From Sipunculus nudus (taxonomy: Eukaryota > Annelida > Sipuncula > Golfingiida > Sipunculidae), in the NCBI GenBank assembly GCA_026874595.1, contig CM049313.1:52441659-52505658 (forward strand): 64,000 nt of DNA, given 5' to 3'. Numbering within the stretch: the stretch's first letter is position 1; every line of letters begins with the position of its first letter. The notes under the pieces were generated by a model. That model was not told the DNA's origin and ran no database searches. It was given only the letters and a program-made list of their open reading frames with translations. Shown in pieces: positions 35,225 to 47,131 of the stretch. The translations under genes and the position numbers were made by a program.

Positions 35225-35515
35225 TTTCCCATTAGTTCAGCGGTTAAGCTGCATATATAAAAGAATTGTGTAAAAGATGAAAGATGATTGAAATTTTTGA
35301 ATAATAGTAGTCCAGACAAAACTCAATTTTTCAAGATATGAAGCGAATTGGAATTCAGAATTTTTTGGTCAAAATCTAAGATGGCGGACAAGATGGCTGG
35401 CGAATATATAATAACAATATATGCGGTGTTATTTGTCCTAGAATGTATTGCAAGTGCACTATTTCTGTGTTTTTGCGGTCAAGAAATTCATTTATATGAG
35501 TTTCAAGTCAATATA
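35225..35515 (+). repeat. Repeat family R1, copy 2 (left inverted arm)
   Basis: Shares with 39230-39500, in inverted orientation, AGAATTGTG(C/T)AAAA, CCAAGATGGCGG(C/A)CAAGATGGC, TTTGTCCTAGAATG(C/T)ATTG, GTCAAGAAATTCATT and GAGTTTCAAG. The match covers almost the whole segment with substitutions and small gaps. Confidence 0.85.
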
Positions 35516-36165
35516 ATGACTCTGTGAATGAAATCTGGTTTCATTTGGTATTATAATTGTACTAAATTGCCTTTTTCATGCACATGGAACGGTAAAACTT
35601 ATTTATTGAATCCTGTGCTGAAATGTAATATATATGATTATTTCAAATACCTGATCACTGTGTCTCTTTCGATGTATTTAGTGGTAAAAACGCTCTGTTC
35701 TCTCCACAGGCGACGAAGGTTCTATAACCGGTGTTGCCATGAGAGTGGGTTTTAGTGGTTCTCCTTGACTTCTGATTCTAACCACCCCTACTAAACACCA
35801 CCATCCGAGCCATCGCGGTGCCTTGTACTAGTTATATATATTAACTAGTTGTAAAATAAATTTTATTTGTTTATTTATCTTATTTAAGACTGAATGCTTG
35901 CATGGCAGGATACACACAAGGGTGGAAACCTACACCTGCCGGATGTATAGTTTCAATGACTCTTTCACTACGAGGTGATGGTGCAGCTTTTAGACTATTT
36001 GCTTGCATTAAGAAGGAATCAGTATACATTTAGAAACTCACAACATTATGCTTTATGCTCTCTTTTTAAAGGATAGATCAAGGCCTGCAGTATCACTTTC
36101 TATGAGAATCAAGCTATCCATACAATAAAGACTGTTTATTATTAAAAAGAAGTCATAAACTATCA

Positions 36166-36300
36166 TAAATACATTAGAGTGAATCTCTTGGTTTCTGGAG
36201 AGATTTCACCATTATGCCATCGAAATATCCACGGGGTTCGAAGAGGGACCTACAACTCCGATGTCCAAAGCCGTAACTAATAGGCGACGTTATACCCCAT
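36166..36300 (-). mobile_element. SINE fragment, minus strand (same family as 46870-47085)
   Basis: ATTAGAGTGAATCTCT, GAGATTTCACCATTATGCC, GGGGTTCGAAGAGGGACCT and AACTCCGATGTCCAAAGCCG align in order with the better-kept copy at 46950-47075. The B-box-like GGTTCGAA core is altered, so this is an old copy. Confidence 0.7.
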
Positions 36301-38100
36301 TTTTAATGCTATATTTGTAATGTGGTGATTGTGCATGACAGAATCAGCAAACTTGCAGATACTTGTGCAGTTTGTAACTTACCCGCTTCTTTGGTGATAT
36401 GGTAAGATTATCCTTACCAATTAGCTGACATTGACTTGGCATTTACCGTTATTATCTTAAAATACTTCATCTGCTTACATTATGCACACCTTTAATATTA
36501 CTATCATGTATTAAAAATATCATTACAAAAAAATATTTACTGCATTTATTTGGGAAAAAAAGCACCATTTGCACATGATGCAAAATTGTAGATAGCACTG
36601 AGCCTTGCACATGAGATAAACAGAACCGACAGTTAGTAAATTGGAATTGAGTGTGATTTACCAGAAGAAAACACTGTTGTCCTGTCAGATCTAAAAGAAA
36701 ATGTTCAGGCATAAGTGAAAAAAAGTTGATGGCAATAGTACAAAATTTTATGTGATAAACTATTCTGTTCAGGAATAATTTTAAGAATTAGTCTATTCTC
36801 ATTTATGAATGTTCACTTGATGAAGTAGTGGTATGAAAGAAAAGTTTCCCAAACATTCTGCATATGGGCATAAAGCTGACCTAAATAGAAAATTCATAGC
36901 ACAGCAGCTTAAAGCATAGAACTGTTACATTCACCAATCAAGTCAATGAAAACTCAAACAAAACTTTGTACTGAAATTTGATATAATGAAAGTGATGAAG
37001 ACAAAATGTGTCCGGAACCTAAGGGTTTATAATATTTTTCAACCTTGTGGTGTGGATTCGAAATTCTATAATACAAGCATCCTTGAAACTTCAGCGATCA
37101 GCTGGCTTGAACACTGACAGAACTTCCCCTTGAAGTTTGATACATGTGGTAAATATTCTAATAACACATGTATGAACTACATGAATCTATAAGTTCCTAT
37201 ACCGTTAGCAAATGAATGTATTTTGTTGACATCAACACATCATGCAAAATGAATGCCAACTCGTTAATTACGAAAATGTTTTATACCATTAAAATGGCAT
37301 CACAGTAAAAAATAGTGATATTAACTGATACATGTTAATTATTTCGTACGAGCATCATCATAACATCACAATATTAGCAATATGCAAAGGTATCTACATG
37401 TATGTTGATTATGTCATGCATTCGTCACCATAGCACAAAGGTAGCATACAGCAACATGTTATGCTCCTCTAAATGTGTGCTGATTCTGTCTTCATGCCAG
37501 CATACAGCGTGAAAGCCATATCACCTTATGGCGAAAGAAGCATAGAATCTATAAATCAAACAGGTGTGAGCTTCTACATATGTGCGCATCCTGTCATACA
37601 TGCATGTAGCCTAAATGATTTATGGATACGATTTCCCGTTGAAACACGCATGGTGTTCAAATATATGTAACCAGTACATGTATTTTAAATTTCAGCACTA
37701 CAATCTGATATTTCCAAAATTCCTTCACAAAGGTTTACATGAATGTTTAGTTGATCGTAAAATTAACCAAATTTGATACCAGACATAAAAGCTAAATTTC
37801 TTCCATCCATCGCCTCTAAGGAAATCAACAGAAGAAAATTTATATTATAAACCATAGCTCAGCAAATGACATTTTCATTTGAAAATGCAGTATTCAACAA
37901 TTTTTACAAGATGTTAACATTGGATATGCTGATAAAAAAAGACACTTTTAGCAAAATTTCAATACGTTTACAGAAGGCATAGAATCTGACAGGTGCGAGC
38001 TTCATATACACGTCTTTATCCTACCACGTACGCATTATAAGCAAGCTAAACAGTATTTTATACGGATTCCTTTTTTTATTTTTCATATATCTTTTATATG
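36301..38100. repeat. AT-rich interior between R1 arms, with internal duplications
   Basis: No coding sense. GCATAGAATCT, ACAGGTGTGAGCTTC and ATCCTGTCATACATGCA (37540-37605) recur in diverged form at 37978-38035 as GCATAGAATCT, ACAGGTGCGAGCTTC and ATCCTACCACGTACGCA. AGCTCAGCAAATGACATTTTC (about 37857) resembles AGCTCAGGAAATATCACTTTC (about 39064). These direct repeats suggest one mobile unit with internal tandem structure. Confidence 0.55.
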
Positions 38101-38103
38101 GAT

Positions 38104-38498
38104 TGTACAATACGCGACGCCGGAGATCCTTGATCTCCTGTGCTGGAGGCAAAATGTCACCCTGTTTGTTCTCTATCCCCGGGAGGTGCTCCCCTATCGC
38201 GAGAGTCAATGGGGGCAAAAACAAAGATGACCGACGATGTCCAAACGCTCTGCCTGCTGGGCAAGCACAATAAGTTCGAGTGTTTTATTACCCTAAGTCT
38301 AAACTCCTGTAGCAGTGAGAAATTCTCTCAATTGCTGAACGGTCTTAACGCTAAAATCTGTTGCACAATGTAGTGACAATTGCTTCGCTGTAATAATACT
38401 GTCGGACATATTTGTTTTTGCCCGCAAGTCTGCTGGTGCAGCAGCACTTCCGCGCCTCCACTACAGAAGATCAGGGATCTCCGGCCTCGCGTATTACA
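38104..38498. mobile_element. GC-rich element with ~45-bp inverted ends
   Basis: Left arm 38104-38150 contains TACGCGACGCCGGAGATCC, TTGATCTCCTGTGCTGGAGGC. Right arm 38454-38498 is its inverse (GCCTCCACTACAGAAGATCA, GGGATCTCCGGCCTCGCGTA). Three or four mismatches and a 2-3-bp gap separate the arms. The interior (about 300 bp) is clearly GC-richer than the flanks. No target duplication was found. A MITE inserted in the R1-flanked unit is likely. Confidence 0.7.
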
Positions 38499-39229
38499 AA
38501 CCCCTCTCCATGGCTCGAGTTTGCGTTCGGTAGTATATAGGGGGAGAAAATCGGAGGACACGGAGAAAACAACCGACCTTGGAAGGACCACTACAACCCA
38601 CTCTGATAGGAACGATGTTGATCAAATCTGGGTTTTTTTTAGATAGACGAGCGTCTCACCACTTGACTGTCTATTTCATTACAATGAAACAGACATAGGG
38701 CTGAAATACTTTAAAATATGATATATATATTTTAATTTGAATATCAGCACAGTTTTATTTATGCATTTGATATTTCCCAATTGAACAAACAGAGGTTTTC
38801 GTAAAACTTACGTTGATCACAGAATCTAATTACATGTATATATGTTTCAAATATCCGAATGATTAGTGTTTATGGACATATCAAGTTCATAATTTTATTT
38901 AAGATTTTGACAAAAAAGTTTCTTGCACCATCACCTCTTCAAAGCAGTTACATTTATCAACATGCAAATAAAGAGAACTTAAAATGAAGAAAAATATGAA
39001 ATATTGCAATTAAAACTGTTCTACAATTCATGCATCCAAATTCATGACATAGCAAACAAATCTAGCTCAGGAAATATCACTTTCATTGGAGAACATTTAC
39101 AACGTATACAACTGCTGAGCAGAACTCAGCAAAAAATGTTTGCCGTTCGATGTGCTAGACAAAGGCAAATTTAACATAATTTCAAAATCAACAAAACTAG
39201 AATTCAACCATAGAGTCATAATACATACT

Positions 39230-39500
39230 TGAAACTCTTATTAATGAATTTCTTGACCCCGAAAACATAGAAATAGTGCAGATTCAATGCATTCTAGGAC
39301 AAATATAACCGGATATATTGATATTTTATAATCCGTCGGCCATCTTGGCCGCCATCTTGGGTTTTGACCATGATAGAGTGAATTCCGCTTGGCCCTATAT
39401 CTGAAAATATTGAGTATGGTCTGGCCAACTATTATGCCAAGTTTTATGCTTCTTTCATTTTTTTGCACAATTCTTCTCTAAACAGCTGGTGTCTAGTATG
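39230..39500 (-). repeat. Repeat family R1, copy 3 (right inverted arm)
   Basis: Inverted match to 35225-35515 and 32531-32720. On the minus strand it reads AGAATTGTGCAAAAAAATGA, TTTTCAGATATAGGGCCAAG, CCAAGATGGCGGCCAAGATG, then TTTGTCCTAGAATGCATTG. It is better kept than the left arm. Confidence 0.85.
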
Positions 39501-39884
39501 ATTTAAACAGTATATTTCCCTCCAAAATGGTAAAATCATCTTTGAGCTAAATGAGAAATATTGTTACGGTGTGCCAAAAATATTTTGTAAAAAAAACGCT
39601 CATGCAAAACATGTATTTTGCAGGCTTATAACTCTTCCGAGAGAAACATTTCCATATCAACTGTTGTAAATATTAAAGGACTTTAATAACAATACGGAAG
39701 AATAATTCTTCAAGTGACTACAGAGCAGATATAGAGTTTTTTTTCTTTTTTTGATGTTGTTTGATAAATTATTGCGGTTTTATTATACCGACGGAAGTCC
39801 ATTTATATTTAGAACTCATGCTGAATTGTATGACTTTTGTATGAATAATGACTTTAGGTTACACCTAACTGCAGTTTTTTTATT

Positions 39885-39975
39885 ATGTCCCGTCTCCCAT
39901 GGGGGATATATAGTGTTTGGCCTGTCGCCGGCGGTGTCCTTATCCGTGAACGCGGACGCAATAGCTTTATCATAT
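39885..39975 (+). repeat. GTCTCCCATGGGGGATATA-type dispersed repeat fragment
   Basis: TCCCGTCTCCCATGGGGGA, TGTCGCCGGCGGTGTCC and GAACGCGGACGCAAT form a compact GC-rich island in AT-rich DNA. From memory this 'CCCATGGGGGATATAG' end occurs widely in mollusc repeats. No gene is implied. Confidence 0.45.
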
Positions 39976-42670
39976 CAATCAATATTTTATATTGTGAATT
40001 TTTATACATGAACTTTTTCTACCAAATTCTTCAATTTCAAATCCTAATGAGGATGCATATATTTTCGTAATTTCAATCAACGCATACTGTCGCTTGATAT
40101 AAACCAGACCAACCGTAAGTTTCATTTATTATACTTTTGAACAACACATACCATGAGCGCGAAAATTCCGTTTTAACTCAGCATACTGATAAATCCATCT
40201 GCATTCTTGTTGAATTTCTGAGCGCATGGATACAATCATGTCTTGCTCGGGCTACTGGACGGCAGCCAACTTGTACGCGATACAGGAAATGACTTACCAT
40301 AGAGACGGGTTACCATAGAGACGGAGTTTCAGTTTGGAATTATTGTTATAATATTTTTTTTTATTATTAATTTATCATTCATACTCTAATGCTGTATGAT
40401 TATGGGCTGTTTGACTCGATATGAATGCAACTGTTAAACATGATGGAAGACCACTGTAATGCATTCCTCCATATGGCTTGTATCACGACTTGAGTTTAGC
40501 TTACCAGCCCAATATATGAGTCGTGTTCTCACGGCTATGACCCTATTAGCTCCCTATCCTAGTCATGTAAATAGGGAGTCAGAAAAAAAGTTTACTTCTT
40601 GCCGCTACTGGTCAGTTAAAAGGCTACCTTTTTTAATGATAAACGAAATTGTGAATAACACATTTTTGTAACAAGGTAGGTATAACAATGACCAAATAGC
40701 ACACATTTCTGAAGAATTAACATTTTTTAGAAGAAACTTAGACCTTATCATCAATCTATTTAATCGAATATTCGGCAAAGAGATTTTTTTTCTGCTTAAT
40801 TCTTGAAGTCTTTTTCCATCAACGTAGCAATTTGGAAATATGATAATGTTGTAAGGCATATGGTAATGTAAACGGTCACGTTGGTTACCCTGTTTATAAA
40901 AAGGATCTCCGATAATAGTAGATAAAGTTAATGGCCTTCTCCCGTTTAAAGGTGTCAGAACAGTGTTAGATGTAAATACCTATGGTATGTAGTTATTTGC
41001 GGAGTCTGCTATTTCGTGGTACAGTCATCTTGATGACCTCGTGTTTGGTCTGATGTTGAAAAAAAATATCGTTAAAGACCAATTTTAGAAAATAAAATAT
41101 TTATCACGATATTACCCATCTTTTTGCACGCATGCCGTGTAATTGTACCAGGTAGGGAAGACTCTCCAATAACTAAACTTAAAATTATGTTTCCCAATAT
41201 CCTGTCACCAAGGAATCCAATAGAGCCAGCACTTAATGCTTCGATGACATATGGATGTTAGGGCGCTGGCGGGAGTTACACAGGATACTGTTTTCTATTA
41301 GGGCATAAATGTCAGCAAGTTCCCTTCCTGGTGAAAGCCACCATTGATGTACAATTATCAACCAGACATAGATCTGGGTCAGAATGAACAGAAAGGCTAG
41401 CCATAAATTACACATGCCCATTGGGTATCCAGGGACCCACTGAAGATTCATTCTTACTAAAGTTATGAGGCAATTATGCTTCATCTAGAACCTTTATTGA
41501 ACCCCAATGAGATTTGTTCTAATTCCAATGTTCCTGACCTTGGAACACGCATCCACTCAGGGAGTTCTTATCAGTTTTCTATTTAAAAACCCGCCGAGAA
41601 CTGCGTGGTTCTGTCATCAACATCAGTAGATAAATTAGATATTAGGGTTATTTCTCATCCATTCCGCGCCCTGACATTGTTACGTGTTTTCCTTATTTAC
41701 AATATAATAAAAAGATTAAATCATAGTGAAGAAGGAAAAATTTAGAGAACTATCAATAGGGCAATCGTCATAAATACTAATGAAACCTTCAAATTAAAGT
41801 CAGCTTGCAAATATTAAATAAGACAGGTTTATACCGAGGTTATTAAAATCCAACAGAAATGTACCCCTGCTGTTTTGTCTCTTCATTTTATCACCTGGGT
41901 CCAAGAATGTACACGAGCTGGCGGCAAACACTTTGGAAAAAACTTGCGAGGGATGAATAGATCATAGTTTTATACAGCACAATAAATATTGCACGAAAGA
42001 ATATTGAGGACAAGGCGAATTCTAACTGCAAAAATTCGATCCGAAGTCGAAGAGTAGAGGGCGGGATAACGGGTTTGAGTGAACACGCCCATCTTTTGGA
42101 ATTATAGAATGCATGTTGGCACGGTAGCATCTTTCACTGATGACTGAAACTCCCAGTAACAACCCGCTAATGGCGTTAATATTTGATGATAAATTATTAA
42201 GTTATTGTAAATTAATGCGCGAGTATTTACCGTAAGGACCGGGCTAATTGTTTCCAAGTGAGTGACTGAGGGACATTCAATTGATATATGGCGTGCATCC
42301 TGTTAAGGAAAAGCGTCGGAATATAGTCAACAATATGTAAATTATTAATAAACTGCCAAGAGTGATGGGTTTACTAGGTTTACCCGGGAGAAAATGATAT
42401 GATGTATTAAAAAAATCACATCATAAATCATTAATTTTTTTAGATATTTATAAATTGGAAACATTTATCAAATATAATAAAACGTGTCACTCATAAATAT
42501 GAGCGCTGTAAAAATATTGAACAAATATGTTCACAACAGAACAGAAATTTTAAATATAACAAAATCAACGATTAAGGGAAAATCAGGCATTGCGCTGGTA
42601 TTTTAGATAGCATCCGTGTATTTGCTTGGGAGCAGTTAATACCAACGGAAATATACAAATAGATACTTTA
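39976..42670. other. No gene seen
   Basis: AT-rich. A 20-bp doublet, TTACCATAGAGACGG, occurs at about 40291 and 40310. Frames of 70-84 codons have no recognisable domain; the minus-strand frame at 41233-41484 is hydrophobic by composition only. Confidence 0.45.
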
Positions 42671-42671
<1 letters not shown>

Positions 42672-42719
<48 letters not shown>

Positions 42720-42803
42720 GATTTTCTAGTTCCATCTCTATTTACAAAGAACCAACATTGCTATTCATACATCTTTCTCCTCTGTCTGTCTGTCTGTCCG
42801 TCC

Positions 42804-42852
<49 letters not shown>

Positions 42853-42853
42853 G

Positions 42854-42902
<49 letters not shown>
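42672..42902. repeat. Compound microsatellite cluster
   Basis: (AC)n at 42671-42691, (AT)n at 42692-42719, (CTGT)n with CCGT interruptions at 42783-42838, (CT)n at 42839-42852 and (AT)n at 42857-42902. An open frame through it encodes only low-complexity threonine, tyrosine/isoleucine and serine/valine repeats. Confidence 0.97.
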
Positions 42903-42905
<3 letters not shown>

Positions 42906-43089
42906 CATTTGTGTGATAATATCAATAGCCCTTACGTGCAGAGACAAAGGGAACTGACTCACATTAATTAAACATCTGAACAAAGATATTAAGGATTGAA
43001 TCAGTGATGGTCGTGGATACAAATATAGGAGTGGAGCATCCAAAGCAAAAGTAGCATAATTACATCTGATGATATACCCCCGCCTCATT

Positions 43090-43400
43090 CTTAGGTGATC
43101 CATAAGTGAAAGATGAAAGCTTTGGGATGATAACTTTGCTTAAAATAAAAGCACATGCTTTTCTAAGTAGGTTTTGTGACAATTATCTTTAACTTTGCAG
43201 CCTCAAACTTAAATGTAATCTTCTCCTATTGTTAGTGAAGCCACGGGTGAACGATCGAGTGATGGAACGAAAAACTGTGAACTTAAAATGAGTCCACAAA
43301 CTATTTAGAGAAGTGACCTTTGATCTTGGGCGCTTAAACTAAACAGCGTTCTTCCTTTATTGGTAGGTGAGCCATATGTGACAGACGGCTTACAAAAAGG
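43090..43400 (+). repeat. Decayed copy of the TGACCTTTGACC repeat
   Basis: GATCCATAAGTGAAAGATGAAAG, TTTGGGATGA, AAAATGAGTCCACAAAC, AGAAGTGACCTTTGATCTTG and TATTGGTAGGTGAGCCATATGTGA reproduce the unit order of 34020-34865 with many changes. Confidence 0.7.
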
Positions 43401-44012
43401 CACATGCCGATGAAATATGACGGAAGGGGAGAAAACAATATTGACCGAGCCGTATTTTTTATAGCAGGGCTGACCCGTCTTGTTGTTGAAATTTACAAGG
43501 AAATCGACAAGCACTGACAAGAACAAACAAGACGCGCGGTACCATTGTGACGTCATGAAGCCACACCTAGCTGTCTCGGGCCGAGACGGCTGCCGTAAGG
43601 CGAAAAAAAGGCTATATCAAATAAAACCAACAATTATAATATAAATATAATTAAAATACTTGACAGTTATTTCCTTACTACTATGCGAAATATGGACCGT
43701 TCGCTCTTTTATATAACATTCTTCTTCGGTGGAAATTAGCCATTAGGAGTTTGTTGCCAAGTTTAGTCCATAACATATTACTTTTTTCCAATTAGGTATG
43801 GTCAAATAAAAATTTAAAATTTACTTTTACAACCTGACACAACCTTTATTACACCTGATTAATCCTGCCACGAGAACGTTCATGATGATATATATTTTAA
43901 AGCCAGTAGCGAGAGATATTAGTTGGGTGTGAAAGAGCTAAAACTTGATAAACAAGAATAGTCAGGCTCAAATAATGGTAGGTGATCTCGACAGTGGTTG
44001 TTCCCTTGTGTG

Positions 44013-44018
<6 letters not shown>

Positions 44019-44063
<45 letters not shown>
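44019..44063. repeat. (AT)n microsatellite
   Basis: About 22 AT units after a short GT run. Confidence 0.97.
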
Positions 44064-44067
<4 letters not shown>

Positions 44068-44454
44068 GTAACCTTCAATCTGGGCAAGGCATTATAAGGA
44101 GCACATCAAATTTCATTACTCTTCAAGTCTAGCATCTAGCGCATTGAAAAACCAACTGGTTAAAACATCTAATGAATCACCTAGTAATATAAGTCTGACT
44201 AAATGGTAATATGTATCACAGCTGGTTATGTCGGGACATAAATAAGGTCAAGTATCAGTTTATACACTAAAGTATACACATAAAGCATGCACATGAACCT
44301 GAAAAAAAAATATAAACATAAACAAAAGTAAAAAACCTTATATAAAACTATATAAAATAATAAGTAGTCGGTCTCTTCCACGACGGCACCAGACATCTGT
44401 TTAACATTATCATATAGGAAAACAGGGTGGGGAATATATGCGAGTGGGGTAGTC

Positions 44455-44972
44455 CAACTAAGCAACTGTAAAGGCGACCAGGCTGTCGCTTCATGATCGC
44501 CAGGGGGTCGCCTAGCTGTATGGTTGCCGGTAGTTGCCTGAAGTCACCAAGAGACGCGTGGCCTCTTACCTGTCGCCGCTGGATCTTTAACATGTTCAAA
44601 ATTCTCAGGTGACATCTTTTTCACGCCTTTTAGCGTAGCCTGTCTTCTACTGGCGAAGGTGCGGTCGTAGGCTGTCGCCAGGTGACGTAGGTTGTCGTGT
44701 AGGTCCTGTCGTAGGCTATCGCCAGATGACGTGGGTTGTTGTACGTCCTGTCGTGGACTGGTGCACTTGAAACAGGGCCCTTCCTTGTCTCCGGCTCCTC
44801 ACATAGCACAGGATAGAGACTCGTCGAAGCTTGTCGCGGATAGACGTCGTCAACATGTTGTAGCTTGTCATAGACTATTGTCGTAGCGGAGGTCCAGTCG
44901 CCTGTTTTAGGCGACCATGAGGCGACAGCCTGGTCGCCAGTTGTCGCCTGTAGAGTAGCACAAGTGGGTGCG
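44455..44972 (+). mobile_element. GTCGCC-rich TIR element, older copy
   Basis: It matches 50296-50978 in order and orientation: AACATGTTC(A/G)AAATTCTCAGG, AGCCTGTCTTCTACTGGCG, GTCGTAGGCTGTCGCCAG, GGCCCTTCCTTGTCTCCGGC, CATAGCACA, GTCGAAGCTTGTCGCGGAT and GTCGCCTGTTTT. The ends (TGGGGTAGTCCAACTA; CACAAGTGGG) are damaged and no target duplication remains. It has no protein of its own. Confidence 0.85.
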
Positions 44973-45566
44973 GAGAGAGCGGGGCGTAAATTTCGTCTTT
45001 GGTATGAGAGGGATCGGCTCCCCTTCCCATTTCTCTAGCATAAATCTGAGCTTAATTGTTCAAAGCGCTTTTCGATTGTAAGTAAAATAAAATGACGAAT
45101 AAACCCTTTCCTTGCCTAGAAGAAGTCGGGAATTTAAAACAGGAATTATCACACGTGGTTTTCCTTTGTTATAATTGTACGTTCAGATCCACTTGTATGA
45201 CAGTTGCTAACCCGATTCAATATTATTAGGCCCTGCCACAAGGCCACATTGTTACTTCTTGCTTTGATGTAAAGCTGACATATTCTTTTTAAATTGTTGG
45301 TAATATTACGCGCCCACTTAAACAAAATGGGAGCATAACCTGTTATTTAATATGAGTAAGTATTACACAACGGGGGACCCAGGCTCCATATTCATTTCAG
45401 GTATGAAACCATGAAAACTCAGCCATATCCATGCAGCATAGGTGAAAGTAATCCATCGTTTTATTCGGATGCAGCACACGCTATATTAACAAATTTACTA
45501 TTGGGGCAGAAGGGGGTCTGAGCCCAAGGTCCACTGTAGAAGGAAATACACGATTTGTGTGTGTGT

Positions 45567-45583
45567 GGGGGGGGGGGGGGGGG
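45567..45583. repeat. Poly-G tract after (GT)n
   Basis: GTGTGTGTG passes directly into 17 G, then AGGGGG. Confidence 0.9.
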
Positions 45584-45821
45584 AGGGGGTTGGTGGTCAC
45601 ATCAAGATAGGCGTCAGTCAATTGTATGGGACACGTTTCTCGGACACAACCTTACGTTATAAAGAATATTTAATATTTAGGAAAATCGAGGATAATGTTA
45701 CATTAAATGACACACATCTCGTCCAACCTTACGTGATGCCAAACATTTCACTGATGGGCTCTATCCTATACATGAATCCGATTGTTCTGAAAGCATTTAT
45801 AGGCCGTCTACATTGAAAGAT

Positions 45822-46626
45822 TGTTACGGAACCTAATATAAACAGATCACGTATGCGTGATGAACACACATTCTGTAACGGAGATAAAAAAAAATCAGAT
45901 TCTGCAACACTAGGCAGCGTGAAATGTCTAGGGGAATGAATAAAGAAGTCAGTGGTTTTTTTTGTTCACAAATAACTATAATTTATTCTTAAAACAACCC
46001 TTACATTACAATACACTAAATCAATACAATTATATACTGTGGTATAACAACAAATCAATACAATCACACAGAAAAATAATTAATGTGCACGGTAACTGGA
46101 TACCAACACCGTCACAACGATAAGTTCTTTAAATGTATACTCTCGGAGAATGACAGTCTTGTGTAAAGCTCTTGTAACAATCCAGAAAGTAAACTGAAAT
46201 CCAAAAGAAAGTCTTCGAAAATCTATAATTGCCGCATTCGTCGGATAAGGTCCTAGAACTGACACACGCTTCTGCGTCCGCTGGAATCTGCTCTGCTCTC
46301 TCTCTCTCTCTCTGGCTCTAAAACACAGCCCCTTTATATACCTTCACACCCCAAGCCGAGAATTTTCCACTTCTCGAACAGTCTTAAGGATCCTACACAA
46401 CACAGTAAACACGCATTTCAGGAATTATCGAGAAGAACATAGCCGTGTGAATCCCCACACACCAGGGTCATCACGTGACCCACGGCCATGCGTGAAAGCC
46501 CAAGGCTAACATGACAACGAGAGTTCAACCAGTACGGATTAAACATAGAATGTAACAAACGGCCCGGCGAGGGCGTCATAACACCAGTTACACCCGTGTC
46601 ACACAATAAAAAGAGCACCTGTAACA
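45822..46626 (-). mobile_element. Solo LTR of an LTR retrotransposon (805 bp)
   Basis: The unit starts TGTTACGGAACC and ends GGTGCTC-side inverse CACCTGTAACA, giving matching TGTTAC...GTAACA ends. AGAT at 45818-45821 and again at 46627-46630 is a 4-bp target duplication. On the minus strand a TATA box (TATATAAA, inverse at 46333-46340) lies mid-way and an AATAAA poly-A signal (inverse at 45982-45987) lies about 350 bases downstream, so transcription would run right to left. No internal gag-pol sequence adjoins it, so it is a solo LTR left by recombination between two LTRs. The retrotransposon family is not identifiable from the LTR alone. Confidence 0.85.
46333..46340 (-). promoter_or_regulatory. 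TATA box of the solo LTR
   Basis: Read on the minus strand the context is GGTATATAAAGGGGCTG, a strong TATA box about 290 bases inside the LTR 5' end. A (CT)n run at 46291-46315 lies just downstream on the minus strand. Confidence 0.6.
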
Positions 46627-46684
46627 AGATAACCATGTACTGTATGACTTACGTATAGGCCAATGCCTTGTCCCCGTTGTAATC

Positions 46685-46835
46685 TGTTGCAGCACAGTGG
46701 TTGAGCAAAAGACCGGCAATTTGAAAGTCACGGGTTCGATCGCATTGGCAGTGAACCGAATTTTATGTCCATTCAGGTTTTAATCAATAATAGGTCCATG
46801 GCCTGTTGGTGGCACTGTCTGCTGAATGAGGATGA
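46685..46835 (+). mobile_element. tRNA-like SINE fragment, plus strand
   Basis: GCACAGTGGTTGAGCAAAAG (A-box-like) and CACGGGTTCGATCGCATTGG (B-box with GGTTCGA) are spaced as in a tRNA, followed by a non-tRNA body (CTGTTGGTGGCACTGTCTGC). The anticodon arm cannot be paired convincingly, so it is a SINE head or tRNA relic. Confidence 0.6.
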
Positions 46836-46869
46836 AAAAATCCATATGATAAGAATGATATGTTATTAT

Positions 46870-47085
46870 TATTAAGCCTTCTGGAGTTCTGGTTAATATG
46901 TGATCCGGGTAAGGAATAACCAAGAAGTCATAACCTGTCGTCAATTCATTAGAGTGAATCTCTGAGGTTCTATCCCGAGATTCCATCCTTATACCACTGA
47001 GGCATCGGCGGAGTTCGAACCGATGATCTTCAGCTCCGATGTCTAACGCCTTCACCACTAGGCTACGTCCTACCCCTATGTGTAT
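46870..47085 (-). mobile_element. tRNA-derived SINE, minus strand
   Basis: On the minus strand it has GTAGCCTAGTGGTGAAGGC (A-box), CATCGGTTCGAACTCCGCCG (B-box exact), then the body ATGCCTCAGTGGTATAAGGA, TAGAACCTCAGAGATTCACT, and a tail of AATAATAATAA near 46866-46877. A second copy lies at 36166-36300. The short-repeat tail suggests mobilisation by a LINE recognising a specific 3' end. Confidence 0.8.
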
Positions 47086-47131
47086 CCATGTCCCATTTCT
47101 CCATATATAATAAAACAACATTGCTATTCTT

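Noticed and set aside
42626-42916. 96-codon frame with membrane-like composition
   Set aside because: It translates (AC)n, (AT)n, (CTGT)n and (CT)n microsatellites.
46780-47121. 113-codon minus-strand frame
   Set aside because: It covers the SINE at 46870-47085 including its tRNA head; SINEs do not encode protein.
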